51,291 nt of DNA from Amphimedon queenslandica (taxonomy: Eukaryota; Porifera; Demospongiae; Haplosclerida; Niphatidae), in contig NW_003546253.1 of assembly GCF_000090795.2 (NCBI RefSeq), positions 587,485 through 638,775 of the forward strand, given 5' to 3'. Both the position numbers and the translations under genes were made by a program. Positions 25,330 to 38,752 of this stretch are shown here, piece after piece. The stretch's first letter is position 1, and every line of letters starts with the position of its first letter. The notes under the pieces were generated by a model. It was not told where the DNA came from. It did no database searches and worked only from the letters and a program-made list of their open reading frames with translations.

Positions 25330-28300
25330 TTATGGTTTCATTCTTTTTGGAGCAGCTCCGGCAGGGCTGGTGTCAACACTAGTCTCATCACTCTGATCCG
25401 ACGCCTGCTACAAAATTATAATATATATATATATATACATAATGCATTAATAGATTCACAAATAAAAACACTAGTATTATTATTATTATTATTACAGTAT
25501 TACTCTTCAATTTGCCCCTGAGGACTATAAATAAAATCCTCGCCCTCAAAGCACAATCAAAATAAAACCGCAGAAGTGTTAGACCAGTAGCCATACATGC
25601 ACAATTTATAGCTAATATGATAACAGCCACTAATAGACAAAAACACAGCAAGTCTTCAGAATTACTCATACACGGTAAGTGAGTAGCTTGTTACCAAGAA
25701 AGACAAAGTCATATACACATACATGTACATGTCATATATACATGTACACGTACGTGTCATTCACTTACTCAGTCGTATAATATAATTATAGTACACCATT
25801 GGACCATACAACATACCAACAGATGCACATAGTACTGTGTCAAAAAGAGCCAGCAATCTTTTACTATCATTGTTAGTAATTAAGATGGATGATTGGTCAG
25901 CATTGAATAGGATCAACAAAAACAGGATAGCTCCCACCCACTCTCTCTCTCTCAATGTCATCACCAAAGAAACACTTCAATGATTTTATAATTTATGTGA
26001 AAGTTGTAACAAATTAATTATAATAATTGAATAGTAAAGAAACTCCCTCAAGAAGTACATGCCAAACGTACATGTACATTGCTATTTCGCTACAGAAAAA
26101 TGAAAATACTACAAATAACTCAAAACATGTACATACACACACACACAAACACCAATCAATTTACAGTGACTTGCAACAATATTTCCAGTTATAAGCTATG
26201 TGCATGTGCATACATGTAATACATGTAGCTTAAAATTACTCATAGCAGGTAAAATAAATGTATATTATAATAGGTGTATGTATATTTTTAATTTTAATAC
26301 ATTATTAATGTACTTACTGATACTAATATTCCATTGTTGTGTAGTAAAGCTCTCATCAACAATACCTATACATTGTGTCAATAGCATTATATACATCATA
26401 CATGTACAGGTAGTTCTATGTACTTATGTACCTTAGTTCTTAGTACGTATGCATCTCCTACTTCAATGGCTTTCTGAAACATGGCCTGCCTCTGATCAAT
26501 ATGACGCGAATGCATTACCTAATAGTATAATAATAGTATACTAATAGTATAATAATAGTATACTAATAGCATAATAATAGTATACTAATAGCATAATAAT
26601 AGTATAATAATAAATATCAGATGTATGTACACATATCTCCATCTGCCATAGAAACCTACAATCAATCATGTTATGTCATATTATGTGTATTATTTTATGA
26701 TTTGTCATGGCAACCAGTCAATTGTCTGCAGGTGGATATGGATGAGGGTTGGTTGGGTAGCAGCTAATTAATGAAATGCGAGGAGGATTAAGTAACCAGT
26801 TCAAAAATACTCTCAAGTATCAATAAATATATCACACATCTACCATATGAGAATGAGATCATAGGGTTATAGTACATCTTCTCATTCAAATGTACACGAT
26901 AATTCTTGGAATTAAATTAAGATGCCATTGGGCCAGTGAATATCTTGGATTCTATTTCATTTCAAAAGAATCTACCCTACACTAAACACTAATAGGGTCT
27001 GTCCCACACTAGATTGTCCATTCCTCCTCACTCATTCTCTGCGTCAACGGTCTCAGGGCCACATTTTCTAGCAACTTTAAAAATTCATAAAAAATCCAGT
27101 TTCAATCAGAATCAGCTCAAACTTGATATACAACATCAGAACATGTATATGTATCAAAAAATTATTAAAATTGTGAAATCTCTCTTCACCATTTTTGACG
27201 AAATACCATGGATCAGGGTTTTCTACAAAGTTCTACTAAGCAAGCTAAACAGCATACTTCATGAGCTGAGGACTATACCAATCTTGTGGGAACTCCCTAT
27301 GAATGTAAAGTAAACAATGGCCTATTGCACAGGTGTCAGTTTTAAGAGCCTCCATCCCTTTCTCTCTAGAGGAGACCACATTCATTAGCTGACAGGTGCT
27401 GTGTACATGCAACCATTTAAAAGCTACAAGCCACTAGTGCATACTGAGGTTGCTATCAAAGGACTGGGTGTGTGTGTCTGTGTGTACAGTGCATGTAGCC
27501 CCAAGATACCACCGCTATCAATAATACATCTACATGAATATATACAAAACACTTATGAATTATAAAATTTGATTGTCATATGCCACACACACATATATAT
27601 ATATATATCATATACATATATCATGATGTAGCCACACATCAAAGGATTAGCAGGACTTGTATATTCCAATCACGCACTGCAGTGCCCCATTCATGCACTG
27701 TGGCTTTGTGCGCTTGTGTAAACTGACCGCCCACAGTACATACTTGTTGAATGTGTGGCTCCACCCTAACATATATCATTTATAACACACCGTCTCGTGC
27801 TATAAATATTACATAAATACCTCTGTACAGTTTGTGACTATTATTCTATTTTTTGTATTCCTTACTTTAGCATGCGAGTCAATCCTTGCCGATATCATTC
27901 CGTTCAATATTAAAGATATCAGCTCGTTTTCCAAAGAGTTGACATCAGTATTGAAAGCATCAGCCATTTTATGTAAATCAACTGAGGAATAAGGACTGAA
28001 ATACTAAAGAGAGAAAGAGATGATATTATACTACAAATCTACTATTAGTACATCTATATCAGTATCAAATACACATATACATGTACACTGATATGATACC
28101 ACTATACTAGTACATGTATGATACACCAAATATACATACATGTATACACACTCATATTGTTACACTCAATGAATGTGTGATTGCCCCATACAGAATATGC
28201 TAGCCTATAGTACTACTCAGTGAAATATTATCATGATATCAATGACCAGTATACTATATGTGTGTGTGTGTGTGTCCGTTCACTATAACAATAGGTATCA

Positions 28301-31300
28301 CATTACAGGACTACCACTACTGCTGCTACTACTATCAGCTAGTGCTTGTAGCTTGATTCTTCATCTGTGTACTGTATGTGTGTGTGTGTTCTCATCAAGT
28401 TGTAAGCAAAATAGTGCCAATAACAAATATACTCTTTTTTTCCACATAAATAAACACGCACATGGCAACTAATATATGCAGCATACGAACAAATAAAGAT
28501 CATGATTCTACAATAATAAATAAGCCCCGTTTACACTACAAACCAGTTTGGATCAAAGTGATTCAGAAACCAGCTAATTATGTCCGCGGGTAACTGTGGT
28601 TGAATCGGTTTACAATGCTACATTGCATACATAATACAGCCGCTTCAGTACTTAAACCAGCAAACCACCTCCTGAGGTGGTTTAATGCCATACATGTACA
28701 TGTACATTGGACTAACTTGAATGAGTGCTTTGTTTCTTATCTGTGCATACAAGTCGGATATATGATTTGCTAGATACTGATCGAGCATGAAACTGTTCCT
28801 GAGCGCCTCAAGAGTTGAGAGACAAGAGGTGTACTGCGACTGGTGGAACTGAGAAATGACATCTCTCAGTGAAGGCTCAAGCTCCAAGAAAAGCTTAAAA
28901 GAGCTTCAGAGAGAAAGACAGGGAGAGAGAGGGGGGAGAGAGAGAAAGAGAGAGAAAGAGAGGGGGGAGAGAGGGGAGAGAGAGGGAGAGAGAGAGAGGG
29001 AGAGAGAGAGGGGGGAGAGAGAGAGGGGGAGAGAGAGGGAGGGAAGAGACAAATGAGGCATAGAGTGTGATGATTAGGATGACTAGACTATGTACCTGCT
29101 GCTAATGACCTTTGTATAGAGCTCTTGTCTGTCAAATGAGGCCAGTGCACACAATCCTCCATAGACAGCTATGGTATATGGTGACAATAGCTAATGGAGA
29201 TATAAAGAGGAATAAAGGAGAAGTGTCTATTGGCATGAATGAACTGTAATGATGATAATACTGACTTGAGCCTGTGTTTAATTGAGTGTACTTATATTAG
29301 CAAATTTAGCAAGGGATTTTTTAAATGATGAATTAAAGTGACACACACATGTACATGTAGATTGAAAATAGACTAAAATTGATACAAAAATGCTAAAAGC
29401 AAACATAGTCTGTAGGCTGTTGTGCCAAGAAGATGCAGTATTACAACATGCAGACTATCATAATGATATTAGAGAGAGAGGCAGAGTAAACACAGACACA
29501 ATTGACATTTACCACAAAATGATTAATGTCTTAAGAAATAAAAAAGGAGACAGAGAGAGGGACATAATAGACATCAATAGACTGATATAACAAGATTAAA
29601 CCAATTCAAAGAATGGGAAAAGGTAGATTAAAGTACACAACAGTGACAATTCATATACATACATGTATACAGGCCAAAATACACATGACTCATCTAGTAC
29701 AATAGACATTATACAGTACATTTATGATTATATCAGTGAGTTAGAGAGGAAGTAAGGTAGAGAATGAGAGAGTGCAATGGGATTAGCTGATACATGCATG
29801 AAGAAGAGGTCAGAGTGTGTATGTAAATACATAATGAACGAAGCATAGACTAATGGAGGAAAGAGCTGTTGGGAGTACATTGAAAGGAAGGAACTGATAC
29901 ACGAGTATTATTAAATTAGGACAGAGAGAGAAAGAGGAAGATAGTAGAGAGAGAGAGAGAGAGGGGAGAGAGAGAGAGAGAGGGAGGGAGAGAGAAGAGA
30001 GGAGAAGGAGAAGGAGGAGTGAGATCGAAGGTGTAAGAACTAGCAACCTGGGAAGGGGAAAGAAGTGACAATGAGAGGAAAGAGGGAGAGGAGGTGTTAA
30101 AATGGAGAGGAGAAGCACAATTTACATAACAATTATATTAGCAGGAAAAAACATTACATCAAAGAGAATTAAAATAGGACAGTTAGGACAGCACTCGAGA
30201 CAATCAAAACACATTAACCATAAAACAAACTTACATCTGGACAATTGCAATGATCGAACGAAGCCTGTAGAAAATAACGGGCAGCATTCTTGTACTTTCG
30301 GCCTTCCATTTCAGCTAGACCAGCTGCACATTTGAGCCTTGAAAGCATAGACAAGTTAGTCTGATTCTTGTGAGCCTGTGAAGTATGTAAAGGATGATGA
30401 TCATAATAGTAATGCAAATATGAAAGCTTAAAGCATACAGTAATCTTAAAGTATCTATAGCAAGTGAAAGTCTCATACGTTATATGAAGTTTTCATTTTC
30501 GTACTGTACAATAGCAAATATTCAATAAACGCCACATTCATCGTGACTAATGATGCAGGTTTTAGCGCATGCACATCAACTATATAAGTACTACAATTTG
30601 AAGTACATTCCAAGAACATCAAAAACATGTACATGTAATCATCAAAATCATAATAAAAATAAGATAATATATTTGCGTCCTTACTTCAGCGACTTCTTGC
30701 GTTGCTTCAGCTTTGCTATAATAACTGAGGACCTGCTGCCAATGGCCTAGCAACACACTGACCTATTGAACAAGAATCGCATTACATAGATATGTCATAT
30801 TATATGAAAAAATTCAAAGTATTTGTAAATTGGGATATCTCATCAAGTGCTTCTAGGAATTCTGATATATACTTTAGTATTTAATGTGTAAAGTATGGCT
30901 ACATAATAAGGAGTGGGCGTGAGAGCGTAGGCCAAGCGAATACAAACTTTGTTAATTTAGGAATTCATTATATCATTGGTATGGTATGGAGGGGATGATT
31001 TTGATGAATTGGTACATAATCGTTGACCAAAATAAAACCTATAGCTGGCGTTTAGAGCCATTTAATGACACATGGCTGCAAATTTGCCAAATTACAGCCT
31101 CCACTTATGAAATTATAAAAATGCATGCGTCTGCATTGTAAAATTGATTAATAGTCACCAATCAACACAATATTGATAGAACGAATGGATGGACAATGAG
31201 AACAATGGAAATAATATAATACAATAAGTAATACAAAATACAGTATCATAATGTACTGATAATTCCAGGCATTACTATAGTACTTATACTAGTACATCAA

Positions 31301-34300
31301 TATGCATGTACTATAAATGAGAGCATACATGCATATACATGTACATGTATAAATGGTATATACTATAATAGTACCTTTATAATGTTAAGGCAAAGAGAGA
31401 CTATGTGTCTTGAGCTGGTGCAATGATCACGAGCTCTGGTGTACATCTTGAGAGCAGAGCTATAAGTCAGAGAGACAGCAAAAAGATATGACATTATAGC
31501 CAGAATAAGAGAATCACTATTACATATACATGTAACTTATACATGCAGCATTCATATCTCTTCAAAGACATTTGAACTGCTATAAAGATTAAAGATACAG
31601 CAGTCTTTGAAACTAAATTTCCTTTTCTTGCTAGAGAACTATATGAATTACTATTTTAATCCAAGGATGCACTCTTTTTAATAATGATATTCACAATAGT
31701 GATAACATGATAGGGACACAATGATACTATGTGGTATCTCCCTTACTCCCTAAGGTCTGATTACAAATGGTAAACAAACTAAAGGCAGTGGTGCTATAAC
31801 CCCCCTACAATATAATGACAGACCACCACTGCTAACAGTATAATGAAATAATAACTCCAATAATGGGCTGTATAATAAAACAATGAGTATTTTATAAATA
31901 AAATACTTTTAAAGGGAGTGGTACCTGCTGATAAAACAAAGTCAAAACAATCGAATAAAAACAATGATGATAACAGGCCATTAGGATGATCATTTAAGTG
32001 ATTTATTAGTATGTATTATGCATGTGTATATACCTTAAATCCCCACAGTCCATGTAGTGATCTCCTAGTGCATCAAACCCTCTCCTAATGACCAATTGAC
32101 ACACACATAATGTACATGCACATACAAGTATGCATGTACATGTACGTGTACAATACATGTACATGTATACAGTAGGTGGTTATGACTGCTGAGGTTAATG
32201 TTTAGTGTTTACCTGATGCTCTCTTTGATCGAGTTGCTCCGATAATTCTTTAGATCAGAATCAAGTCTCTCCAGCTGTAATTGAAGATCGAAGGACATGA
32301 CTTCAATTAATACTAAAGTCACAAGATCATTCCTTTCTTACGGTTATGGCCGACTTCCTATTAACTTGAGTAACAAACAAGGCAGATTCGTCATTCTCAG
32401 CATATTTTGAATCATTAGTACTAATAGGGGAAAAGGATCGACAATAATTACAGAGAGAATTAAGTTTTGTATGAATTTTTAAAGTTGGTCAAAAACCGGG
32501 CCAAAGACCATGGGCTATAGTACAGGGAACTTGGGCAAATTTCGCCAAAAATGAAAAGTAGAGAATTCTTAATTTTAATAATTTTTCTGATACATATACA
32601 TGCACTTATGTTGTGTAGAAAGTTTGAGTTCATTCCGATTAGAATTGGATTTTTTTACGAATTTTTCAAGTTGCTAAAAATCAGGCCAAAGACCATGCAT
32701 GCATGGAGTGCAGTAGAGAAGAATGAAAGAAAAGGAGAGAGAGGGAACAAATGCAATAGGATCTATATGTAAATGTTTTCCTCATGCTAAATTGACATAT
32801 CATTAAAAGACAAAGGCTACAATGAAAGACTATCAATACTTTTATCTTTAAAATACACGAAAAGTTTGAATCAACAAACGGCCGGGATAGACTTTGTATA
32901 ACTCAAGTTTGCAAACAGAGAGGCAGAGAAGCTAAACAGAGACATATTTGAGGTTTACTTTAATACCTAAAGCATGACATAAGCTAATACACAACTCTAT
33001 ATACCCTGCAGGTACACACGCATGTACATTTATCAGCATAATAAAAGCACCTTAATACATAATGAGACTGAATGGCTACATATCATATAAGAGGACAAAT
33101 ATTATATTAGAGTGTTATTATATTAGATTAGTGTATAGCCGTACACTATAGTACGGTTTAGTACTATAACTTAATCAGAAATAGGATCACTGTAATTTGT
33201 GTGTCTCAATTCCTTTACTAATACAAACACAGACCACAAACATGGTACAGTAAACACGATTAACACACACACTATATGCACTGTAATTTAATACATCATA
33301 TACTACATCTACATGTACATACACACAGCTACTATGTAGTCACTGTGGGTGGTCATTTTTTTAATTTTTAATTTTAAAAATTATTTTAAGAACATGACAA
33401 TAAGTTGAACCTCTGCAAATAACTGTAGCAAGGTTTAACAATACAATAAAGTACTAAATTCATCCAGTGCATGCACATGTCTGTACAGCTGCTACTGGGT
33501 TATGAATTATGATGATTTATTCTATTTAATGCCCAGTACATGTCTCCTCTTCCTTTTTCTTACATACTGAGAATTACGCATACAAACATAATTAATTAAC
33601 AGTGTAAATAATGATATAATTACTAATATATTACACATGTACATACACATTACAGTGCTAGATACAAATAAGAATAATAATTATAAAGAAGAATGATTTT
33701 CTACCATAATAGCAGAGGAGAATATATTTATAGTTTCTGAACTTTCTGATCTACAACCATCTAATACTTACCACTGGTATAATTTCTGTCTAATAGTGAC
33801 AAACGTTGCCATATTGAATGTCTTTTCAACAGCTGCTAGTGCCAACCTGTGAAAATGAAGTTACCATAGTAATGTATTGGGTCCCTTGTATTTGGTCATA
33901 TTTGTATTAGGATATATTTGCATTTGGTGATATATACCTGAGGGCATCTTCAGAGAGGCTGGGACAGTGTTTAGCTACAAACATTAACCTTTTTATTTTT
34001 GCTGGACCTTCGTAGCCACTGGCATAAGACTCGAGATCCTTTTAAAATATAAAAATAATAATTATATATAACGCGCGCATCACTATACGTGTACATAATC
34101 TCAATTGTGCTGTTTTCTTACAAAATTTGAAGGTGGATCGACAACAAAATTAGAGGGTGCATCCTGGGGCCCATCTGGATCATCCACTTGCATTGGCTCT
34201 ACACTGTCCAACTATAAATGGGGAGGGGTGGGCATTAATTAGAATAACAACTACAGCTACATTATGGGGTGATGAATGATGGCGTGGGGCAGATAGGAGA

Positions 34301-34364
34301 CGGAGCTAACCTGTTGTGGTCTTCTTGGAGGATTTGGTTGTCTAGATCCACGTTGAACTGGCAT
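25330..34364 (-). CDS. GPS1: COP9 signalosome subunit 1
   Basis: This PCI-domain scaffold subunit belongs to the COP9 signalosome, which removes NEDD8 from cullins. About 16 small exons span 9 kb. The N-terminus is [18 protein letters not shown], then [20 protein letters not shown] (as in human CSN1 EPMQIDVDPQEDPQ). Next come [137 protein letters not shown] and [11 protein letters not shown]. The winged-helix part has [34 protein letters not shown] and [14 protein letters not shown]. The end is a short tail APKRMKP. Introns are long by local standards and rich in TACATGTA palindromes and simple repeats. The alternative identity, proteasome Rpn7, is excluded by the N-terminal and C-terminal matches to CSN1. 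Confidence 0.94.
26520..26613. repeat. 11-bp minisatellite in a GPS1 intron
   Basis: About eight units of TAATAGTATAA/C alternate in their last base and partly in position 7 (TAATAGCATAA), so a 22-bp higher-order unit is visible. Confidence 0.85.
27050..27205 (+). repeat. Single diverged copy of the intronic repeat
   Basis: A GPS1 intron carries TCAGAATCAGCTCAAACTTG, a degraded ACATCAGAACATGTATATGT and a TATCAAAAAATTATTAAAAT block, in plus orientation. It is older than the haspin copies. Confidence 0.6.
28909..29047. repeat. GA-rich simple repeat in a GPS1 intron
   Basis: This is an imperfect (GA)n/(GGGA)n tract. On the GPS1 coding strand it is a CT tract directly upstream of the acceptor of the KLFLELEPS exon, so it may double as a very long polypyrimidine tract. 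Confidence 0.9.
29918..30032. repeat. GA-rich simple repeat in a GPS1 intron
   Basis: This imperfect (GA)n tract with GGAG steps lies within an intron. On the complementary strand it produces spurious Ser/Leu/Pro-rich frames. Confidence 0.9.
32465..32700 (-). repeat. Diverged copies of the intronic repeat (subfamily B)
   Basis: A GPS1 intron carries CCATGGGCTATAGTACAGGG, AAAGTAGAGAATTCTTAAT, GATACATATACATGCACTTA and TTGTGTAGAAAGTTTGAG, followed by the start of a second unit. The ACTATAGTACAGGG core distinguishes this subfamily. Confidence 0.7.
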
Positions 34365-34640
34365 TTTTTATGCTTGTAAAAAAAATCTGGGCAAGTGGGC
34401 ATGCACCAAATTAGGCCTAATCAATGAATATTCATGATCATGAATAATTAATGAATTACATATACACTTAAATAAGCAGTCACCTATCATACAAGTCTAC
34501 TATTATACTAGGCAATAGCTGCTATATTTTGAGAAGAAAAGTAGGTCAGTTAATTATAATTTTGATAATCTCTGTCTTTCCATAAATTACTGGCCCGTTG
34601 CTTTCCTTTCTTATAGTTTTTCAACCAAGAAAAAACAATT
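34365..34640. promoter_or_regulatory. Divergent intergenic region GPS1 / receptor gene
   Basis: The 276-bp gap lies between divergent starts and is AT-rich. It contains a perfect 18-bp palindrome, TATTCATGATCATGAATA (34429-34446). It is probably the promoter of both genes, which is an inference from layout. Confidence 0.4.
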
Positions 34641-35076
34641 ATGAAAATCCAGGTACTCCTGTTGCTGTCCTGCTGCTGTTTATTCGGGGTATTCTCAGCT
34701 AACAATCCTCCCCCAGGTGAACAAAACACGCACTGCCTTTTTCCATGCAAAGACTTGCCTTGCTCCGCGTTCGTTGATAAGCTGCCATCATCTTTTCTGA
34801 CCCGCCACCTAGTTCAGAGCTATGCCAAATGTTGTGTCGTTAGAATTTCAGTACAAGCCTACGAATTCCTCTTGTTTTGTCTTTCTGCTCGCAGCTTGTA
34901 AGTCTTGTTGCTATCAAAGGACCACCACTCCTTTCCAAAGCATGCTGAACACCTTCTTTGGGAAGATAAACCCCAGGCGCTTCTGCAAACTCGGAATTCA
35001 GTCTTGCTCGCACTCTTGCTTTGGTACAACCACCAAGAATACACGAGCATTTTTTAGGCAATGCTGGTACTGTTAA
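34641..35076 (+). CDS. Candidate small secreted cysteine-rich protein (tentative)
   Basis: A clear signal peptide (MKIQVLLLLSCCCLFGVFSA) begins at 34641. If the first exon ends at 34716 (GGTGAAC donor), the acceptor at 34894, which has a strong polypyrimidine tract, is in phase. It continues CKSCCYQRTTTPFQSM, then FCKLGIQSCSHSCFG and ends RQCWYC with a stop at 35074. That gives 85 residues with eight cysteines after the signal. Reading further through exon 1 before a weak donor near 34831 would add more cysteines (HCLFPCKDLPC) and leave a ~64-bp intron. The segment is less AT-rich than the surrounding introns. I do not recognise the family. The same first exon can also splice in phase to the receptor exon at 36202, so the two products may share it or only one may be real. 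Confidence 0.45.
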
Positions 35077-38000
35077 GCTAGTACGGGGTGAAGTTGTTTG
35101 TGACAAATAAGATTATCTGATCAAGCTACAATAGATCATGTATCAGGCAGCTCTCCCCTGAGATTAGACATGCATACTCTGACTGGTTCTTAATTACTAT
35201 AATGCAGAAGAAGGCTCAGAATGGCCTTGCAGTTTCATTTTTAGTTCACCAGAAAAGCACTGACTTTACACAGTTTCAATTCAGAGCATCTTTCCCCACA
35301 TGCTGTTTAGATAGACCCTCATACAATTGTTTTGATGACTGTTTTCATTGCGGTCTTGCAGGGGAGAGTTCATTGTACACATAACACAGTATTATAACTA
35401 TGTTATTGTGTCCTGCTTTGTCGGCAGTGACTGATAAGTTATAGCTGGAATCTTAACTACATAAAGAGCAGTATTGCCTACTAATTAAATCTCTCAATAG
35501 ACCATAGTAGAGTATTGTAGTGTGAATTGATTGATTAAGTAGAGTGTTGATATGCTAACGTCCATTTGACACGTTCCTGTTTCTCAAGCATTACATGTTA
35601 CCTTTGAAATCCAAAGTGTCACAAAACACGCAAATTCAATAGCACTCGCATCACAACCAAAACGCAACTAGACTGATTGTGCTATTTTTAATATTGTTGC
35701 CATGCTGATCCTTAAAAATCAAATGCAATGTGTAATCATCGCACAAAGGCTAGGCTATACTAGTGTGGGCTTCAGGTCTATGTACGGATGTAATGAGTTT
35801 GTTATGTGTTGTGGTCAGAGGAATGAATATGTAGGAGAGCCCTTGGCATGTTGCCATTTACCTGTGGAATCCGGCCATCAAGTTATGCATGCCATTACAT
35901 GTAATTCACACTCAGTATCTATTGAGGTTGGGTTTAGAGTATAAATTGGATGGATTCCATCAACCCAGCTGCTTTTTAGAAAGAGAGAGGGAGGGTGAGG
36001 GAGGTCAGATTTGATAACTGTTAGTTGATTTAAACACATCATTCTCCCACTTGTCTCACTGTTATATTAGTATACAGATGTTTCAAGGATAGTTCCAATT
36101 AACTGTAGTCCTGCCTACAGTGTCATCTGTAATTATATGTATTGACCTAACACTTCTCCCACTGACTATATCATTTATATGTTATTTTAATTATTTTTCA
36201 GAATTCACTAGTCACCCAGGCAACTTTACAGTAGCTAATGGCACTGCACCAGGGCCAAACACAGATTGTAATATTACCAGACTTGTTGTGTGGCGGATGT
36301 ATGTACGAGGACAGCTAGTTGATGAATTTGGAGGGAGTGAAGGCTTAGATACTTCACAATATGCGAATTATCAGGAATATATACAAATGTTAGCCCTTCT
36401 TCCTCATATAGCACATGCTTCTATATTTGTTTGTCTTCTTATAGGACATTTAATAGGACTGGTCTCAGACTGGTAGGTCAGTTTGTAAGTAGCATTGAGA
36501 TCCCAGTCACAAGAATCACTCACCATGGAACTTACCAATGCCAAGAAGAAAATAATGATTTATTCAGTTATCCAGGGACTGTGATTGTTCAGGGTAAGTC
36601 AGCTAATGCTCCTTTTATTCAGTTCAATTTGTTCTCATAAACTTCCAGGGCCTGTCCTGATGAGATTTTTGGATTCAGCTCAACAGCTAAATGGGACAGG
36701 AGGGCAGGACATAATGAAAAAGTTTGTTGTTTTTGGAGCCCCAGACCCAGTACTCAGTATAGCTAAGGAAGCCTCTAATGGAGACTACATCCCAATCAAT
36801 GATAACAGGATTACTCTCAGCCTGACCAATTTCACATTCACATCACTCAAACTAAGCGACGCTGGCCAATACAAGATATGGGGCAACAACAGCCACGGGG
36901 ATTCTTCCTTTACCTTTAGAATCAACGTATCCGGTATGTTTATAGCTGTAGATGATTATGTTAAGAATATAATGCATGATGAAAGAAACCATGAGTGTAC
37001 ATGCATGAAACCATTATATCCATTAGCACTCTCGTAATTGTAAAATGATACCCAAAACTCACCTTCTAATTGCATAGCAATGCTATAGAAACAAGACAAA
37101 CATAGTTATATATAGTTGGGATGCCTTTGGAGCTAGGCAAGGACTACTAACAGGGAAATAGCAAACAGGTGCTGTTTGTACAGAGGAGAGGAATTCAAAT
37201 CTCATTCCATACATCACTGAGTGTCAAAAGAGTAAACACACATCAGTAGATGTACAAGCATCGACATCAAATTGATGTGTGGATTATTTGTACTGCATGA
37301 CTAAAGGGGTAATCCAGGTGTTCGTGACATTACTGGCATGTTTTTGCTATAAGAGAGAGTACAGTGTTTTGCATGCCTGACTAATGTTGATTTAAAATCT
37401 CTTTTTAACTATCCTTTCTCCCACTCATCACTTACCTCATCATAGACACAACAGCAAGCATAACTTAAAAGTCTCCATTCCAAAGCATATGCACATCTTA
37501 ATAGTCTTTCTTCTATCATTCAAGAGGGCATGTAGCCCTGATATTGAGATAAATTATTATAATTATTGTTATTACTATCTTACTAGGTGTTGATCATCCA
37601 CACATCCAACTAGAGAGCATACACACTAATTTCATTTATGGGACAAGCGTCTCAATCCCATGCTCAGTCCAAGACTCTGCTTATGAGCCCGGGTTAGAGA
37701 TATACTGGACACATAATGGAGCCAATGTATCGCAGAGCAGCCATCAGTCAAGAGCATACGAGACGAGATCAAGCAATACAGTATCTGAGCTTATCTTTCC
37801 TGCATTCTCTACCTCAGACAACGGAGAGTACAAGTGTCACGCTAGCAACTCCAATGATGCTGATGAGAGAACTACAACAATAATAGGTGAGAGAATTTTC
37901 TAATGCTATTTATTATACATGTACAGTGTATACAAATGTACTCTCAGATTATACTTTATTATATTACTCTTACTTCTTGTTGTAGGTGCTCCTCAAAAGC

Positions 38001-38713
38001 CAAACATAACTACATTAACAGTCAGTGGCAATAACGTGCTTCTTATATGGACTGAACCAATGGCATATGGAGCTACCATTTCTAGTTACTACCTTTCATA
38101 CCAGTAAGCTTCAGCTTATAATAGCTGCTGCATGTACATGCATAGAAATGCATATATGTACATACATGTGCCTACATAATAGTAGCACTTAAATGACTGT
38201 TATATCTTATATTAGGGATGAACAAAACCAGTTTAGCATGAATATAACAGACTATAACCCAACCACGGGTCTCACGTTAAAGATCTGTCCTGGTGGCAAA
38301 TTCTATTCCTTCCAAGTTGCTGCCATCAATGAGTACAATCTCACAGGAGAATACAGTGAAATAGTGAGAAAGTATATTCAAAAATGTCCAAGTAAGTTAA
38401 GCTATCATAAGAAAATCATGCACATCATTATCTCTCTCTCTCTCTCTCTACTCCTCCAGTGTCCTCCTCGTCAACCTCAACTTCTTTAGTTGTGACACCA
38501 ACCAGCGATTCATCAGTAACGTCAACAACAATACCAGCATCAACTCCACCAGTAGTCCCTACTCTTGGAACTACTGGTGAGGCTGAGTCTCCACCTATAC
38601 TGCCAATTGCAGCAAGTGCAGCTGGAGGTAAATCAAAGTACTTTAAAAACCAATATCAAAAATAGAACGAAGCATTAGCATAATTACTACAATACACATA
38701 ACATTGATTGACT

Positions 38714-38752
<39 letters not shown>

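Noticed and set aside
27014-27313. 99-codon plus-strand frame in a GPS1 intron
   Set aside because: It overlaps a decayed copy of the intronic repeat, has no splice partners and has no recognisable domain.
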